From Symbiodinium natans (Eukaryota > Sar > Dinophyceae > Suessiales > Symbiodiniaceae): a DNA stretch of 64,000 nt. The notes under the pieces were generated by a model. The model saw only the letters and a program-made list of their open reading frames with translations, ran no database searches and had not been told where the DNA came from. Both the position numbers and the translations under genes were made by a program. Below, one piece after another: positions 54,420 to 62,763 of this stretch. The DNA is taken from the NCBI GenBank assembly GCA_905221605.1, contig CAJNDS010002107.1, positions 191,922 through 255,921 of the forward strand. The letters run 5' to 3'. The first letter of the stretch is position 1, and each line of letters starts with the position of its first letter.

Positions 54420-54579
54420 GTTGCTAGGACCCGGAGTAGGCCCTATCATTTCCTTTGTTAGGGTTGGGGTTTGGTTAGAGTTCCCGTAAAAACCAAAAAG
54501 GGTACCCTAAACCCTAAACCCTAACCCTAAACCCTAAACCCTAAACCCTTTTTCATTCCTAGGTTTCTCCTGGGCCTAG
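54420..54579 (+). mobile_element. Family I introner intron, GTTG TSD, nested CCCTAAA array
   Basis: GTTG (54420-54423) precedes CTAGGACCCGGAGTAGGCCC; the right end is TTTCTCCTGGGCCTAG; GTTG follows at 54580. Splicing GT...AG leaves one GTTG copy and joins AGA GGA to GTT GGC ATT CAT TGC in frame. A CCCTAAA array (54504-54549) sits inside at GGTACCC/TTTTT; sibling elements read straight through this point. Confidence 0.85.
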
Positions 54580-54662
54580 GTTGGCATTCATTGCGTGCCC
54601 TGTGCAGCCGACACCTTCTCCGATCTGACCAACCAGACCGATTGCAAAGCATGCCCCAGGCG
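54580..54662 (+). CDS. Cys-rich (ephrin-receptor-like) exon
   Basis: Reads 'VGIHCVPCAADTFSDLTNQT' then 'DCKACPR'. The CxxC...DxFSD...CxxCP spacing resembles the GCC2/GCC3 or ephrin-receptor-like Cys-rich modules that often follow LRRs in dinoflagellate membrane proteins. Confidence 0.7.
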
Positions 54663-54890
54663 GTTTTTATAGGGTTCTTAAGGGAGGGGTGTTCAAGGGG
54701 GGTTTAGGGTTTAGGGTTTAAGGTTTAGGGTTTAGGGTTTAGGGTTTAGGGTTTAGGGACCCAAGGCTCCCTAATACTCCCTAAGGCTCCCAAGCTTCCC
54801 AACCCTAAACCCTAAACCCTAGTTTCAGGAATCAACTTGGGAGCCTGTTGCATGGGGGCCAAGCCGACTGGGAGGGCTCTAGGAGTTGTA

Positions 54891-55054
54891 CTTGGAGGTT
54901 CATGGGTACTTATAAACCCAATGAGTTTAGGGTTTAGGGTTTCGGGTTTAGGGTTTAGGGTTAGGGTACTTATGACCGCAATGATAAGTCTACTTAGAAC
55001 CTACTTTTGGGACTAAGGGGGCTTGTAAGTACAGTCATAAAATGAACCTCCAAG
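54891..55054. mobile_element. Family A element with TTTAGGG array and internal duplication
   Basis: Arms CTTGGAGGTTCATGGGTACT and AATGAACCTCCAAG. A TTTAGGG array (54925-54965) lies inside, and the element segment GGGTACTTAT..ACC..AATGA occurs on both sides of it (about 54904-54924 and 54963-54984). Confidence 0.8.
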
Positions 55055-55753
55055 ACTACCCTAAACCCTAAACCCTAAATCTTAAGCCGTAAACCCTACT
55101 GTCGCAGGTTCTCACGGACAGCGCAAACGGGTGCAAGAACAGTGAACGACTGCCGCTGTGATTTTGGAAGGACGGCTGGGGTCTGGGCTTTTCGGGTTGG
55201 GGGTGTTACCTCTTGAAAGCATCCGTAGGAGGGTTTAGGGTTTAGGGTTTAAAGTTTAGGGGGTTCCAGTTGAATCCTCTTTATGGTCGAAAGTTTCTGG
55301 TCAAAATCCAGTTCTGCCAGTGTAGACTCCAAAGCCACAAAGCGTTATCTTACGTGTCACTCACAGGCAACAGCTACGACAGTTCTGCACCTCGCGAGGA
55401 GACGGGACCGAGACGCGCGATTTCGATCATCGCGACATGCGATTCCCTACGGAACGGACGCGTGAAGCGAAACCCCACGTGAGTCTAGCTGTAGATCCCG
55501 AGAGGCTGCGGAGTTCGGTCCTCCTGGGAGGGTCTTTGCCTACAGTTTTATGGGTCAAACACACTAATTCAGGGTAATTACTACCAAGCTGTAGGTAAAT
55601 AGGGTCCAGGCACGCCATGTGCAACACCAAGATGATGTGAAGCATGAAAAAACCGCACGGGGCAGTGGCGAGAGCACGATTTGTCCCGTCGGGCGATGCC
55701 AATAAACTTGATCTTTTCCGATGAGTTCAACCGAAATCCGCTGCCGGGCTCCC

Positions 55754-56049
55754 ACCCGGAGAGCCCCCTAAACCCTAAACCCTAAACCCTAAACCCTAAA
55801 CCCTAAACCCTAAACCCTAAACCCTAAACCCTAAACCCTAAACCCTAAACCCTAAACCCTAAACCCTAAACCCTAAACCCTAAACCCAAAACCCTAAACC
55901 TAAAACCCTAAACCCTAAACCCTAAACCCTAAACCCTAAACCCTAAACCCTAAACCCTAAACCCTAAACCCTAAACCCTAAACCCTAAACCCTAAACCCT
56001 AAACCCTAAACCCTAAACCCTAACCCTAAACCCTAAACCCGGAGAGCCC
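55754..56049 (-). repeat. Long CCCTAAA array with 13-bp target duplication
   Basis: About 270 bp of (CCCTAAA)n, nearly perfect with a few variants near 55887-55905, between ACCCGGAGAGCCC (55754-55766) and ACCCGGAGAGCCC (56037-56049). The exact 13-bp duplication is far beyond array homology. Confidence 0.9.
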
Positions 56050-56177
56050 GCTACAGACCATGGTTTTCTCTGGAGGCCTACACTTGTATTTTGGACAGCA
56101 ACCACGCGCTCAGGCGCGGGCATGGCCTCTCATGCCTTCTTTGAAGCGGTCATCGCTTTGGGGGGCTTTTTCCCAAA

Positions 56178-56266
56178 GGGTCCATGACCCTATATAGTAT
56201 ATACTTGGGGGCTCCCATCATAGTAGCTTTAGGGCCCAAGTATATACTATATAGGGGCATGGACCC
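56178..56266. mobile_element. Family D inverted-repeat element
   Basis: 89 bp, GGGTCCATGACCCTATATAG ... CTATATAGGGGCATGGACCC. Same length as the 47394 copy but in reverse orientation. Confidence 0.85.
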
Positions 56267-56367
56267 TTAGGGTTTGGGCTCACGAAGTGCGAAACTGTCC
56301 GTTGCTTGGGATGTGTGGGCTCGCAAGTTGTGCGATGGACTCCTGGTTCGGCCACAAGTTGCCCTAA

Positions 56368-56515
56368 GGGTCCATGTACCTGAATAGGGGTTTGGGGTTT
56401 GGGGTTTGGGGTTTAGGGTTTAGGGTTTAGGGTTTGGGCCTTAAAGTGCCTCCTGGTAATAGGGACTTTAGGGCCTAAGTATATAAAATCGAGGTACATG
56501 GACCCTCAGGGTTAC
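56368..56515. mobile_element. Family D element interrupted by TTTGGGG/TTTAGGG array
   Basis: Left arm GGGTCCATGTACCTGAATA, then an array (56387-56440), then ...CCTAAGTATATAAAATCGAG and right arm GTACATGGACCC. The arms pair with each other, so it was once one element. Confidence 0.75.
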
Positions 56516-56519
56516 ATCC

Positions 56520-56604
56520 GGAGAAATCCCTCCGGTCTATCTGGAGCGCCCGGCTGTGATCGGATAGACTCGCTTTCAAAAGCTCCACATTCTGTCGGCG
56601 CAAG
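56520..56604 (+). CDS. Possible exon after family D element
   Basis: Reads 'GYIRRNPSGLSGAPGCDRID' then 'SLSKAPHSVGA' and ends at TTTGGGG/TTTAGGG units. Only one Cys; borders inferred from the element edge (CCCTCAG). Confidence 0.35.
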
Positions 56605-56950
56605 GGTTTGGGGTTTAGGGTTTAGGGTTTCGGGTTTAGGGTTTAAGCCCCAACTAGGTCAAGACCTCGGTGGCCCACCAGTCCCAATGTGACGACAGTT
56701 TCGCATTTCGCGAACACGGACTTCAAAAAGCGATGGCCGTTTCGAGGACGGCGAGCCGGGGCCACGCCCGTACCTAGGCGAGAGCGCGGTTTGAGTCCAA
56801 AAAGGCATTGCCCTCTTATGCCCTTCTCGTTGAACACCCTTTAGTGTTGAGACGCTGTTGTTTGGGGGGCACGAGCAGTACTTGTTTTTTGCGTTTCTCT
56901 TGGACCAAGTGGTGCACCTGTTCAGGGTTTAAGCCGCTTCGCGGAGGATT

Positions 56951-57054
56951 GGATTGGACAATGGCACCTGCGTGTGCGAGCGTGGCTTCGCGCTGAATTT
57001 GGACGAGCTCGGCCAGCGCGACTGCTTGAAGTGCGACGAGTTCAACCTGGACAG
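56951..57054 (+). CDS. Cys-rich EGF-like exon
   Basis: Reads 'GLDNGTCVCERGFALNLDEL' then 'GQRDCLKCDEFNLD'. C-x-C-x-x-G-F...C-x-x-C is typical of EGF/ephrin-receptor-like modules. It ends at ACAGGGTTTT, where the donor merges with a degenerate TTTAGGG array. Confidence 0.65.
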
Positions 57055-57423
57055 GGTTTTGGGTTTAGGGATTAGGGTTTAGGGTTTTGGGTTTAGTATA
57101 GGGGAGGAGGGGGGTAAGGATGTGCAGTAGGTCAAGGTTTAGCAAAGTTGGGTTCAGCGTGTTGCCAAACCCGAAAGTGAAACAACGCGATGCGCATACG
57201 GCATCTGCTTCGAGATTGTTCAACTTATCTCAGCCCGAGGGAACTTAAAAACAAACCCAAGAAGTATCATCAGTTTGAAGGTTCGAAGGGGATCTGCGGG
57301 GTATGAACCCTACCTAGACCCCTGGGAGGATCCAAAAAGTAGATCCCTATTCAGGACTGGTTGTATAAGGGGGGACATCCCAACCTACAACCCTACAGCT
57401 TTAGAGCCTTAAATCCTGATTCC

Positions 57424-57517
57424 TATAACCCTAAACCCTAAACCCTAAACCCTAAACCCTAAACCCTAAACCCTAAACCCTAAACCCTAAACCCTAAACC
57501 CTAAACCCTAAACCCTA
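57424..57517 (-). repeat. CCCTAAA array
   Basis: About 13 perfect units directly upstream of an exon. Confidence 0.95.
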
Positions 57518-57540
57518 TACCATACTTCACAGCCTTATAG

Positions 57541-57636
57541 AAGGACTGCGAAGGCCCTGGACACACGCTGGCCGCTGCCCCGCCGAAGCCCGGCTTCGCT
57601 CGCCTGCAGCCCGGCGACACGCGGGGCTTCAGGCCA
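57541..57636 (+). CDS. Cys-rich region exon
   Basis: After CCTTATAG: 'KDCEGPGHTLAAAPPKPGFA' then 'RLQPGDTRGFR'. The 'K-x-G-F-x-R' turn before a Cys-rich end is usual in these receptors. CCCTAAA arrays on both sides. Confidence 0.55.
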
Positions 57637-57959
57637 CGGGTTTCGGGCCCCAAAAATGGGCTGCCCCTAAACCCTATAGCCTAAACCCTAAATCCTAAAC
57701 CCTAAATCCTAAACCCTAAACCCTAAATCCTAAACCCTAAAATGCTAAACCCGAAACCTTCACGAGAAGTATCTTTCGGATTTCGGAAAGTGGCGTGGTT
57801 TCGTAGGGGGGGGGATGATAGCATCCTCTGCGCCTCAGAGAGCCCCGGGTTTAGGGTTTAGGGTTTAGGGTTTAGGGTGTAGGTTTTGGGGTCCATGGTG
57901 CAGAAGCTGAGAAGGTTGGGATGCAGAGTAGCCTCGAAAGCTTCGTAGCATGCGAAAGG

Positions 57960-58152
57960 CCCCACCAGGCAGCTCTGAACCCGGAAACTTTGCTTTAGGG
58001 TTTAGGGTTTAGGGTTTAGGGTTTAGGGTTTAGGGTTTAGGGTTTAGGGCTTAGGGCTTAGGGCTTAGGGCTTAGGGCTTAGGGCTTAGGGCTTCGGGCT
58101 TAGGGCTTAGGGCTTAGGGCTTAGGGCTTAGGGCTTAGGGCTTAGGGCTTAG
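57960..58152 (+). repeat. TTTAGGG array passing into (TTAGGGC)n
   Basis: Canonical units (about 57997-58047) are followed by about 15 units of CTTAGGG, a single-variant block with one TTCGGGC. Another variant block, (TTGAGGG)n, lies at 58643-58700. Confidence 0.9.
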
Positions 58153-58364
58153 GAGACTAAATGCTGCCTTGCTTTGTGATCCTTACGAGTCATGTTTACC
58201 GATGTCTTTGTTTCTGGCGGGGGGGGAATCTAAATGATATGCCCTGTTTGGTATCCCAAACGTTAAAGGGGAAAAAACTTGTAGTAGCCCACATCAAGGG
58301 ATGTAAGCTCGCACCCGAAGGATGTGCCCCTGTAAGGTTCGTTCCCTCATACTCCGACGAAGCC

Positions 58365-58459
58365 ATAGGGGTTTCCGAACACAGGGGCACCCTTTTGGAG
58401 GGTCTCTTTAAGGGGATTCTATTCCATTTCGGGGTACCCCTATTTTGGGAAATGCCCAT
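58365..58459. mobile_element. Family F inverted-repeat element
   Basis: CATAGGGGTTTCCGAACACA ... TTTTGGGAAATGCCCATA; inner GGGGCACCC/GGGGTACCCC. No clear TSD. Confidence 0.7.
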
Positions 58460-58646
58460 ATTCCCGTCGGGGTCTTGGGAAAGGGTCCCCGAACCCAACC
58501 TGGTGCAGGTGCGCAGAGCCTGCAGATCAGCACTGCAACAGCAGCAAAGATTCTGGGCTACTGGGCTGCGCCGCCGGCAGCTGAGACGGCAAAGCACAAT
58601 GTGTGGAGCGGTTTAGGGTTTAGGGTTAGGGTTTAGGGTTTAGGGT

Positions 58647-58699
<53 letters not shown>

Positions 58700-58804
58700 G
58701 GTTTAGGGTTTAGGGTTTAGGGTTTAGTGTCTTAGGGTTTAGGGCTAGGGTTGTCTAAAGCTGTTTTGAAATGAAAATTCCATGTGTCCACCCACCTGAT
58801 CCAG

Positions 58805-58918
58805 GCTATGCTGGGCCATTGTGCGTCACCTGCAGCGATGGCTACCGCAGCAAACGCAAGCTGTGCCGGAAGTGCGCCGACTCTGCCACGCGGCCGCATG
58901 CTGCGTCGTGCCCATGGG
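58805..58918 (+). CDS. Cys-rich exon
   Basis: After ACCTGATCCAG: 'GYAGPLCVTCSDGYRSKRKL' then 'CRKCADSATRPHAASCPWG', ending at GTATGC. Six Cys in 38 residues with G-Y-x-G-P-x-C, the usual last Cys-rich module before the membrane in this protein type. Confidence 0.75.
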
Positions 58919-59037
58919 GTATGCGCTGCTTACCGGTATTGCCCTAAACCCTAAACCCTAAGCACTAAACCCTAAACCTTAAACCATAAACCCTAAACCC
59001 TAAACCCTAAACCCTAAACCCTAAACCCTACTGCTGA

Positions 59038-59152
59038 GGAGGGGATCAGGAGATCTCGGCTTCGGATAGCTGCTGGCATCTTAGGGCTCGGCACGCTGAT
59101 CGCAGCTGTTGCTGTGGTTGCCTTCTGGCGAAAGACACGGACCGGCACTCAC
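59038..59152 (+). CDS. Transmembrane exon
   Basis: Reads 'RIAAGILGLGTLIAAVAVVA' then 'FWRKTRTGTH', a clear membrane helix followed by a basic stop-transfer patch. It ends at GGTTTAGGG. Most of the end of this exon (AAAGACACGGACCGGCACTC) is repeated in diverged form after the array. Confidence 0.7.
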
Positions 59153-59251
59153 GGTTTAGGGTTTAGGGTTTAGGGTTTAGGGTTTAGGGTTTAGGGTTTA
59201 GGGTTTAGGGTTTAGGGTTTCAGGGCCAAAGGAGACGGACCGGCATTCATG
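59131..59251 (+). repeat. TTTAGGG array flanked by a diverged 24-bp duplication
   Basis: Left copy AAAGACACGGACCGGCACTC (59131-), right copy AAAGGAGACGGACCGGCATT (59228-); about nine TTTAGGG units between them. This suggests an old insertion with a long target duplication. Confidence 0.65.
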
Positions 59252-59253
59252 TC

Positions 59254-59350
59254 GGTGGGTGTCATAATTATGATTGGGGTGCCCTAAATATTAGGTGCCG
59301 TACTATAACAGGGATCCAAAAAGGGACCGTGTTTTTTACAGCCACCCATA
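59254..59350. mobile_element. Family G element, reverse orientation
   Basis: GTGGGTGTCATAATTATGAT ... TTTACAGCCACCCATA; core CCCTAAATATTAGGTGCCG matches the reverse complement of the 36034 copy. Confidence 0.7.
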
Positions 59351-59606
59351 TCTACAAGTTGCCGGGGGGGGGCGGGGGGGGGGGGGGGGGGGGGGGGGGG
59401 CGGAAGGTTGTGGGATGTTGCAAAGGGGGACGTGTGCGGAGAGCATAGAAGCGGGTTGCGACAGCCAAAACCCTGTCAGTTAGGAATGTCGTACTTCTCT
59501 TTGTGGTTCTTTACTGTAACTTTACATCTTTAGCCTTTTTGGGTTTATTGGGTTTCTTAATAAGGCAGCTAAAAGTTTAACTTTTTTGCTACCCTCCTAA
59601 GTGCAG
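59351..59606. other. Poly-G tract and intronic DNA
   Basis: A nearly pure G run at about 59363-59401 (with two C), then AT-rich intron-like sequence to the next exon. Confidence 0.7.
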
Positions 59607-59731
59607 CCAAGTTGTTTCGGAAGCCCGGTCCAGAGCCAGCTGTTTCTGGAGCCTGCGAGGACACCTGTGAGGACACGCGCTGCACGGGACTCCGATGGAT
59701 TCTGGGAGGCTCTCTTCGGTTGGTTGATTTG
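59607..59731 (+). CDS. Cytoplasmic/loop exon
   Basis: After AAGTGCAG: 'AKLFRKPGPEPAVSGACEDT' then 'CEDTRCTGLRWILGGSLRLV'. It ends in GATTTG where a long TTTAGGG array begins. Three Cys; sits between membrane segments. Confidence 0.55.
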
Positions 59732-59860
59732 GGTTTAGGGTTTAGGGTTTAGGGTTTAGGGTTTAGGGTTTAGGGTTTAGGGTTTAGGGTTTAGGGTTTA
59801 GGGTTTAGGGTTTAGGGTTTAGGGTTTAGGGTTTAGGGTTTAGGGTTTAGGGTTTAGGGT
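59732..59860 (+). repeat. TTTAGGG array, about 18 units
   Basis: Perfect units directly downstream of an exon end. Confidence 0.95.
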
Positions 59861-60285
59861 CGCTCCATAGTTCGCATTGCAACAGTTAAGTTCCTACTAC
59901 AGAACATGCACATGCAGTAGATGGTGCATGTGCATTCTTGGTGTGATGCTCCAGCCGCAGATCATAGAAGGAGGGAACGATGAGAAACCCAAACCCCTTG
60001 CCCCAAGTAAAGGCTGGCAGAGTCTAGGATTCCTCTATGGGTAACCTTTTGAGTACCGGATCCCTTATATGCAAGGGGCCCGAAAGGGACTTTAAGTTTT
60101 AGCTCTGTGGGCTGTGAAATTGATGTCATTTTGTCCATCCGTCCTCCCGTTTAGCCGCTGCCGGTTACATGTGGTCATACAGACAGACAGAGAGGGGGGG
60201 GGGGGGGGCGCAGATTTTCTCTTCGAAGCTCCGAAGAAATATACATACAGAAATAAAGAGTACATATACACAAATGAATAATAGG

Positions 60286-60315
<30 letters not shown>

Positions 60316-60317
<2 letters not shown>

Positions 60318-60408
60318 CATACATACATACATACATACATACATACATACGTGTATACATACATACATACATACATACATACATACATACATACATACAT
60401 ACATACAT
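60316..60408 (+). repeat. (CATA)n microsatellite
   Basis: About 22 CATA units with one CGTG interruption, preceded by (TA)n. Minus-strand 'MYVCMYVC' ORFs are artefacts. Confidence 0.95.
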
Positions 60409-60440
60409 AGAAGGGTCCCGTTTTTACAATGCTGACTCAT

Positions 60441-60531
60441 GGCCACAATGGCCCCTGGCTCCCTTGCAAAGGTGCTTCGCCCGATGCTGCGGGCCCAGAT
60501 GCGCATACTCCTGCAGTTTGTGCAGCTGCTT
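60441..60531 (+). CDS. Hydrophobic helix exon
   Basis: Reads 'APGSLAKVLRPMLRAQMRIL' then 'LQFVQLL', ending at GGTTTAGGG. Phase 1 end (CTTG) joins the next exon as 'QLLALNESLSLW'. Confidence 0.55.
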
Positions 60532-60620
60532 GGGTTTAGGGTTTAGGGTTTGGGGTTTGGGGTTGGGGTTTGGGGTTTACGGTTTAGGGTCTGGGGTGTA
60601 GGGTTTGGGGTTTAGGGGTT

Positions 60621-60740
60621 GGTCGCCCAGTGGTACCCTTTTCCCTTTTTGTTGGTTCAAGGTTTCCTGATACAGTAACCATCCCCGATGAAAAGGGGTG
60701 GCCCTTATATTATAATATGGCTGCTGATGTTGCTGGGCTA
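60621..60740. mobile_element. Family B introner bounded on both sides by telomere arrays
   Basis: GGTCGCCCAGTGGTACCC ... TGATGTTGCTGGGCTA; TTTAGGG units end at its left and CCCTAAA units start at its right end. Confidence 0.7.
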
Positions 60741-60844
60741 AACCCTAAACCCGACACCCCAAACCCCAAACTCCAAACCCTAAACCCTAAACCGTAAACC
60801 CTAAACCCTAAACCCTAAACCAAGGCTTTGGGGTGTGCTTACAG

Positions 60845-60895
60845 CTCTAAACGAGAGCTTGTCTCTGTGGGAGCAGGCATCCGCTGCTCTGTCTG
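60845..60895 (+). CDS. Short exon
   Basis: After GCTTACAG: 'ALNESLSLWEQASAALS', ending before GTTCGC. Fits phase 1 from the previous exon and 'SAQEYVQWLQL' into the next. An alternative frame is open through to the array at 60932. Confidence 0.45.
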
Positions 60896-61034
60896 GTTCG
60901 CTATGACTTTGCGCTGTGCTTCTTGTTTTTCCTAAACCCTAAACCCTAAACCCCAAACCCTAAACCCTAAACCCTAAACCCTAAACCCTAAACCCTAAAC
61001 CCTACACCCTAAACCCTAAACCCGAAACCCCAAG

Positions 61035-61179
61035 CGCAGGAGTACGTGCAGTGGCTGCAGCTAACAGCTGGGGGCCTACAGGATGCCTTCAAGCTGGAGT
61101 GCCCCTACGGGGGTGAGGACGCCCGCTTCGTGACCGCCCTGGCGGGACCCCTGGTGCCCCTGGCGCTGCTTCTTGACAG
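61035..61179 (+). CDS. Membrane-associated exon
   Basis: Reads 'QEYVQWLQLTAGGLQDAFKL' then 'ECPYGGEDARFVTALAGPLV' and 'PLALLLD', hydrophobic at the end. CCCTAAA/CCCGAAA array before, TTTAGGG array after (ACAGGGTTTAGG). Confidence 0.7.
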
Positions 61180-61291
61180 GGTTTAGGGTTTAGGGTTTAG
61201 GGTTTAGGGTTTAGGGTTCAGTGTTTAGGGTTTAGGGTTTTGGGTTTAGGGTTTTGGGTTTTGGGTTTCCCAATCAATGATCTGGGCTTTA

Positions 61292-61377
61292 AGGGGGGGC
61301 TGTTGAGGCTCCTCCTCTGCATGCTGCTGGAGGCCGTCTCCAGGAGCATGGGCAGCTTCGTTGCAGCAGAATTCCAT
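61292..61377 (+). CDS. Hydrophobic exon
   Basis: Reads 'GLLRLLLCMLLEAVSRSMGS' then 'FVAAEFH', ending at GTAGGC. Phase 0 end joins GGT CGC of the exon at 61517. Confidence 0.6.
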
Positions 61378-61398
61378 GTAGGCATGTTGCCTCACCAA

Positions 61399-61509
61399 GC
61401 TACTAATTGCTTAAGAACCCCGATCAAACAAAGAATATTCTTCCTTATTCAGGGTAATATAGGGATTATTATTTGTTATTTGTTTTGGGGTTCTTAAGCA
61501 AATAGTAGC
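61399..61509. mobile_element. Family L inverted-repeat element
   Basis: 111 bp, arms GCTACTAATTGCTTAAGAAC and GTTCTTAAGCAAATAGTAGC, with CCCC/GGGG inside. It lies wholly within the intron between two phase-matched exons. Confidence 0.8.
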
Positions 61510-61516
61510 AAGTCAG

Positions 61517-61655
61517 GGTCGCCGTGTAAGGGTTCTTCCAAACGGGACAGAACAATTCCGGGGAGTCATCCAGGGTCTGGAGAACTGGCTATTGAACAGA
61601 CGTAGCGTGTCCGTAGCACGCGGAGCTCTGCAGGAAAAACTCCAAAGAGAGAATG
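61517..61655 (+). CDS. Loop exon
   Basis: After CAAGTCAG: 'GRRVRVLPNGTEQFRGVIQG' then 'LENWLLNRRSVSVARGALQE', ending AAT G before GTTAGAC. Phase 1 end fits the next exon exactly. Confidence 0.65.
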
Positions 61656-61784
61656 GTTAGACCGTTAGACCCCAATTCTTTCCTCACAGCCCTCGTGTTA
61701 CACCTAAGCCCTAAACCCTAAACCCTAAACCCTAAACCCTAAACCCTAAACCCTAAACCCTAAACCCTAAACCCTAAACCCAAG

Positions 61785-61880
61785 GCATCAGGCTCGCGCT
61801 GAAGTTACTCCCTTTCCTCTTCATCGGTGGAGCCTCCAGCTGTGCCGTGCTCAGCCGGGCTCAGCCGGCCAGTTCTTGTG
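61785..61880 (+). CDS. Hydrophobic exon
   Basis: After CCCAAG: 'IRLALKLLPFLFIGGASSCA' then 'VLSRAQPASSC'. Preceded by a CCCTAAA array, followed by TTTAGGG units. A GA donor (GACTAG at 61881) gives phase-1 joining to the next exon. Confidence 0.65.
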
Positions 61881-62241
61881 GACTAGAAGCCTTTAGGGTT
61901 TAGGGTTTAGGGTTTAGACATTAGGGTTTAGGGTTTAGGGTAACATGCTACACAGCTTAAGTAAGGGCTCACTGGTTTCGCGAAGATGCCAAGGTTGCTG
62001 CGGGGACCTAGTTCCGGAATCCGACAGTAGAAGCTACCTTGATGCTCGAACACTGTAGGTGCACGACTCATGAGCTGCCAGTACCACGATGGAGGCGAGG
62101 GGAAGTCACTGTTCAAGGCAGTCATATGTGCCTTGTGGGGGACGGTGTACCCTAAAACCCTAAACCCTAAACTTCGACCTAAACCCTAAACCCTAAACCC
62201 TAAAACCTAAAACCTAAACCCTAAACCCTAAACCCTGACAG

Positions 62242-62342
62242 GTGGCCAAGCTCTTGGAGAGGCTTCCTTCCGGGTGCTGTTGCCCCACCTGAAGTGCGAA
62301 GATCATGGCTGGCAGGCCACATTGGTGCGGGCCTCACTCAGG
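62242..62342 (+). CDS. Receptor-gene exon
   Basis: After CCTGACAG: 'GQALGEASFRVLLPHLKCED' then 'HGWQATLVRASL'. CCCTAAA arrays before, TTCAGGG/TTTAGGG after. The next island (62403-62516) is open in two frames ('FYGRSPDNAGTFNKSCCC' or 'ALTTRVLSIRAAAVAAMV') and is probably another exon. Confidence 0.6.
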
Positions 62343-62516
62343 GTTCAGGGTTTAGGGTTGAGGGTTTAGGGTTTAGGGTTCAGGGTTCAGGGTTTAGGGT
62401 TTAGGAGGGCTTTCTATGGCAGAAGCCCTGACAACGCGGGTACTTTCAATAAGAGCTGCTGCTGTCGCAGCCATGGTGAACACATGTTGTGCCAGAACCA
62501 AGAAGCAAGCTCGAAA

Positions 62517-62621
62517 TGTAGGGTTCGCAAGAATTACTAATAGCATTCCCTTTTGGCCCCTTTACAAATATGCTATCATAGCCCCCCGAGACTCTATTCT
62601 AGTTATTTAAGGTCCCTACAT
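62517..62621. mobile_element. Family H element
   Basis: TGTAGGGTTCGCAAGAATTA ... TTAAGGTCCCTACA; arms TGTAGGG/CCCTACA, core CTAATAGCATTCCCTTTTGG shared with 21415. Confidence 0.7.
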
Positions 62622-62646
62622 GATGCCAACTTTCTGCTTTGAGGCA

Positions 62647-62763
62647 GATTGCGTTGGATGGGTCTCAGCCGTTTCCTACGTCATCCTCATCCCGGGCTTC
62701 TTGCTATACCTCCTGCGAAAGCAGAAGCGGGCAGTTGCACCAAGCAGGCGGTCCCTGGCAACT
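62647..62763 (+). CDS. Transmembrane exon
   Basis: After TGAGGCAG: 'DCVGWVSAVSYVILIPGFLL' then 'YLLRKQKRAVAPSRRSLAT'. Strong membrane helix followed by Arg/Lys, so the chain enters the cytoplasm here. Phase 0 end. Confidence 0.75.

Larger units (their letters stand above)
54663..56519. other. Intronic stretch with arrays and possible small exons
   Basis: Family N-like halves around a TTTAGGG array (54670-54800), family A copy, CCCTAAA at 55058-55100, TTTAGGG at 55232-55260, the long array at 55767-56036 and family D copies. Possible exons: 54828-54890 ('INLGACCMGAKPTGRALG') and 56275-56360 ('CPLLGMCGLASCAMDSW'); frames not decisive. 55270-55750 is unique DNA without a chosen frame. Confidence 0.45.

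Noticed and set aside
60092-60506. Several 'MYVCMYVC' or 'YIHTYIH' ORFs
   Set aside because: Translations of (CATA)n and (TA)n.
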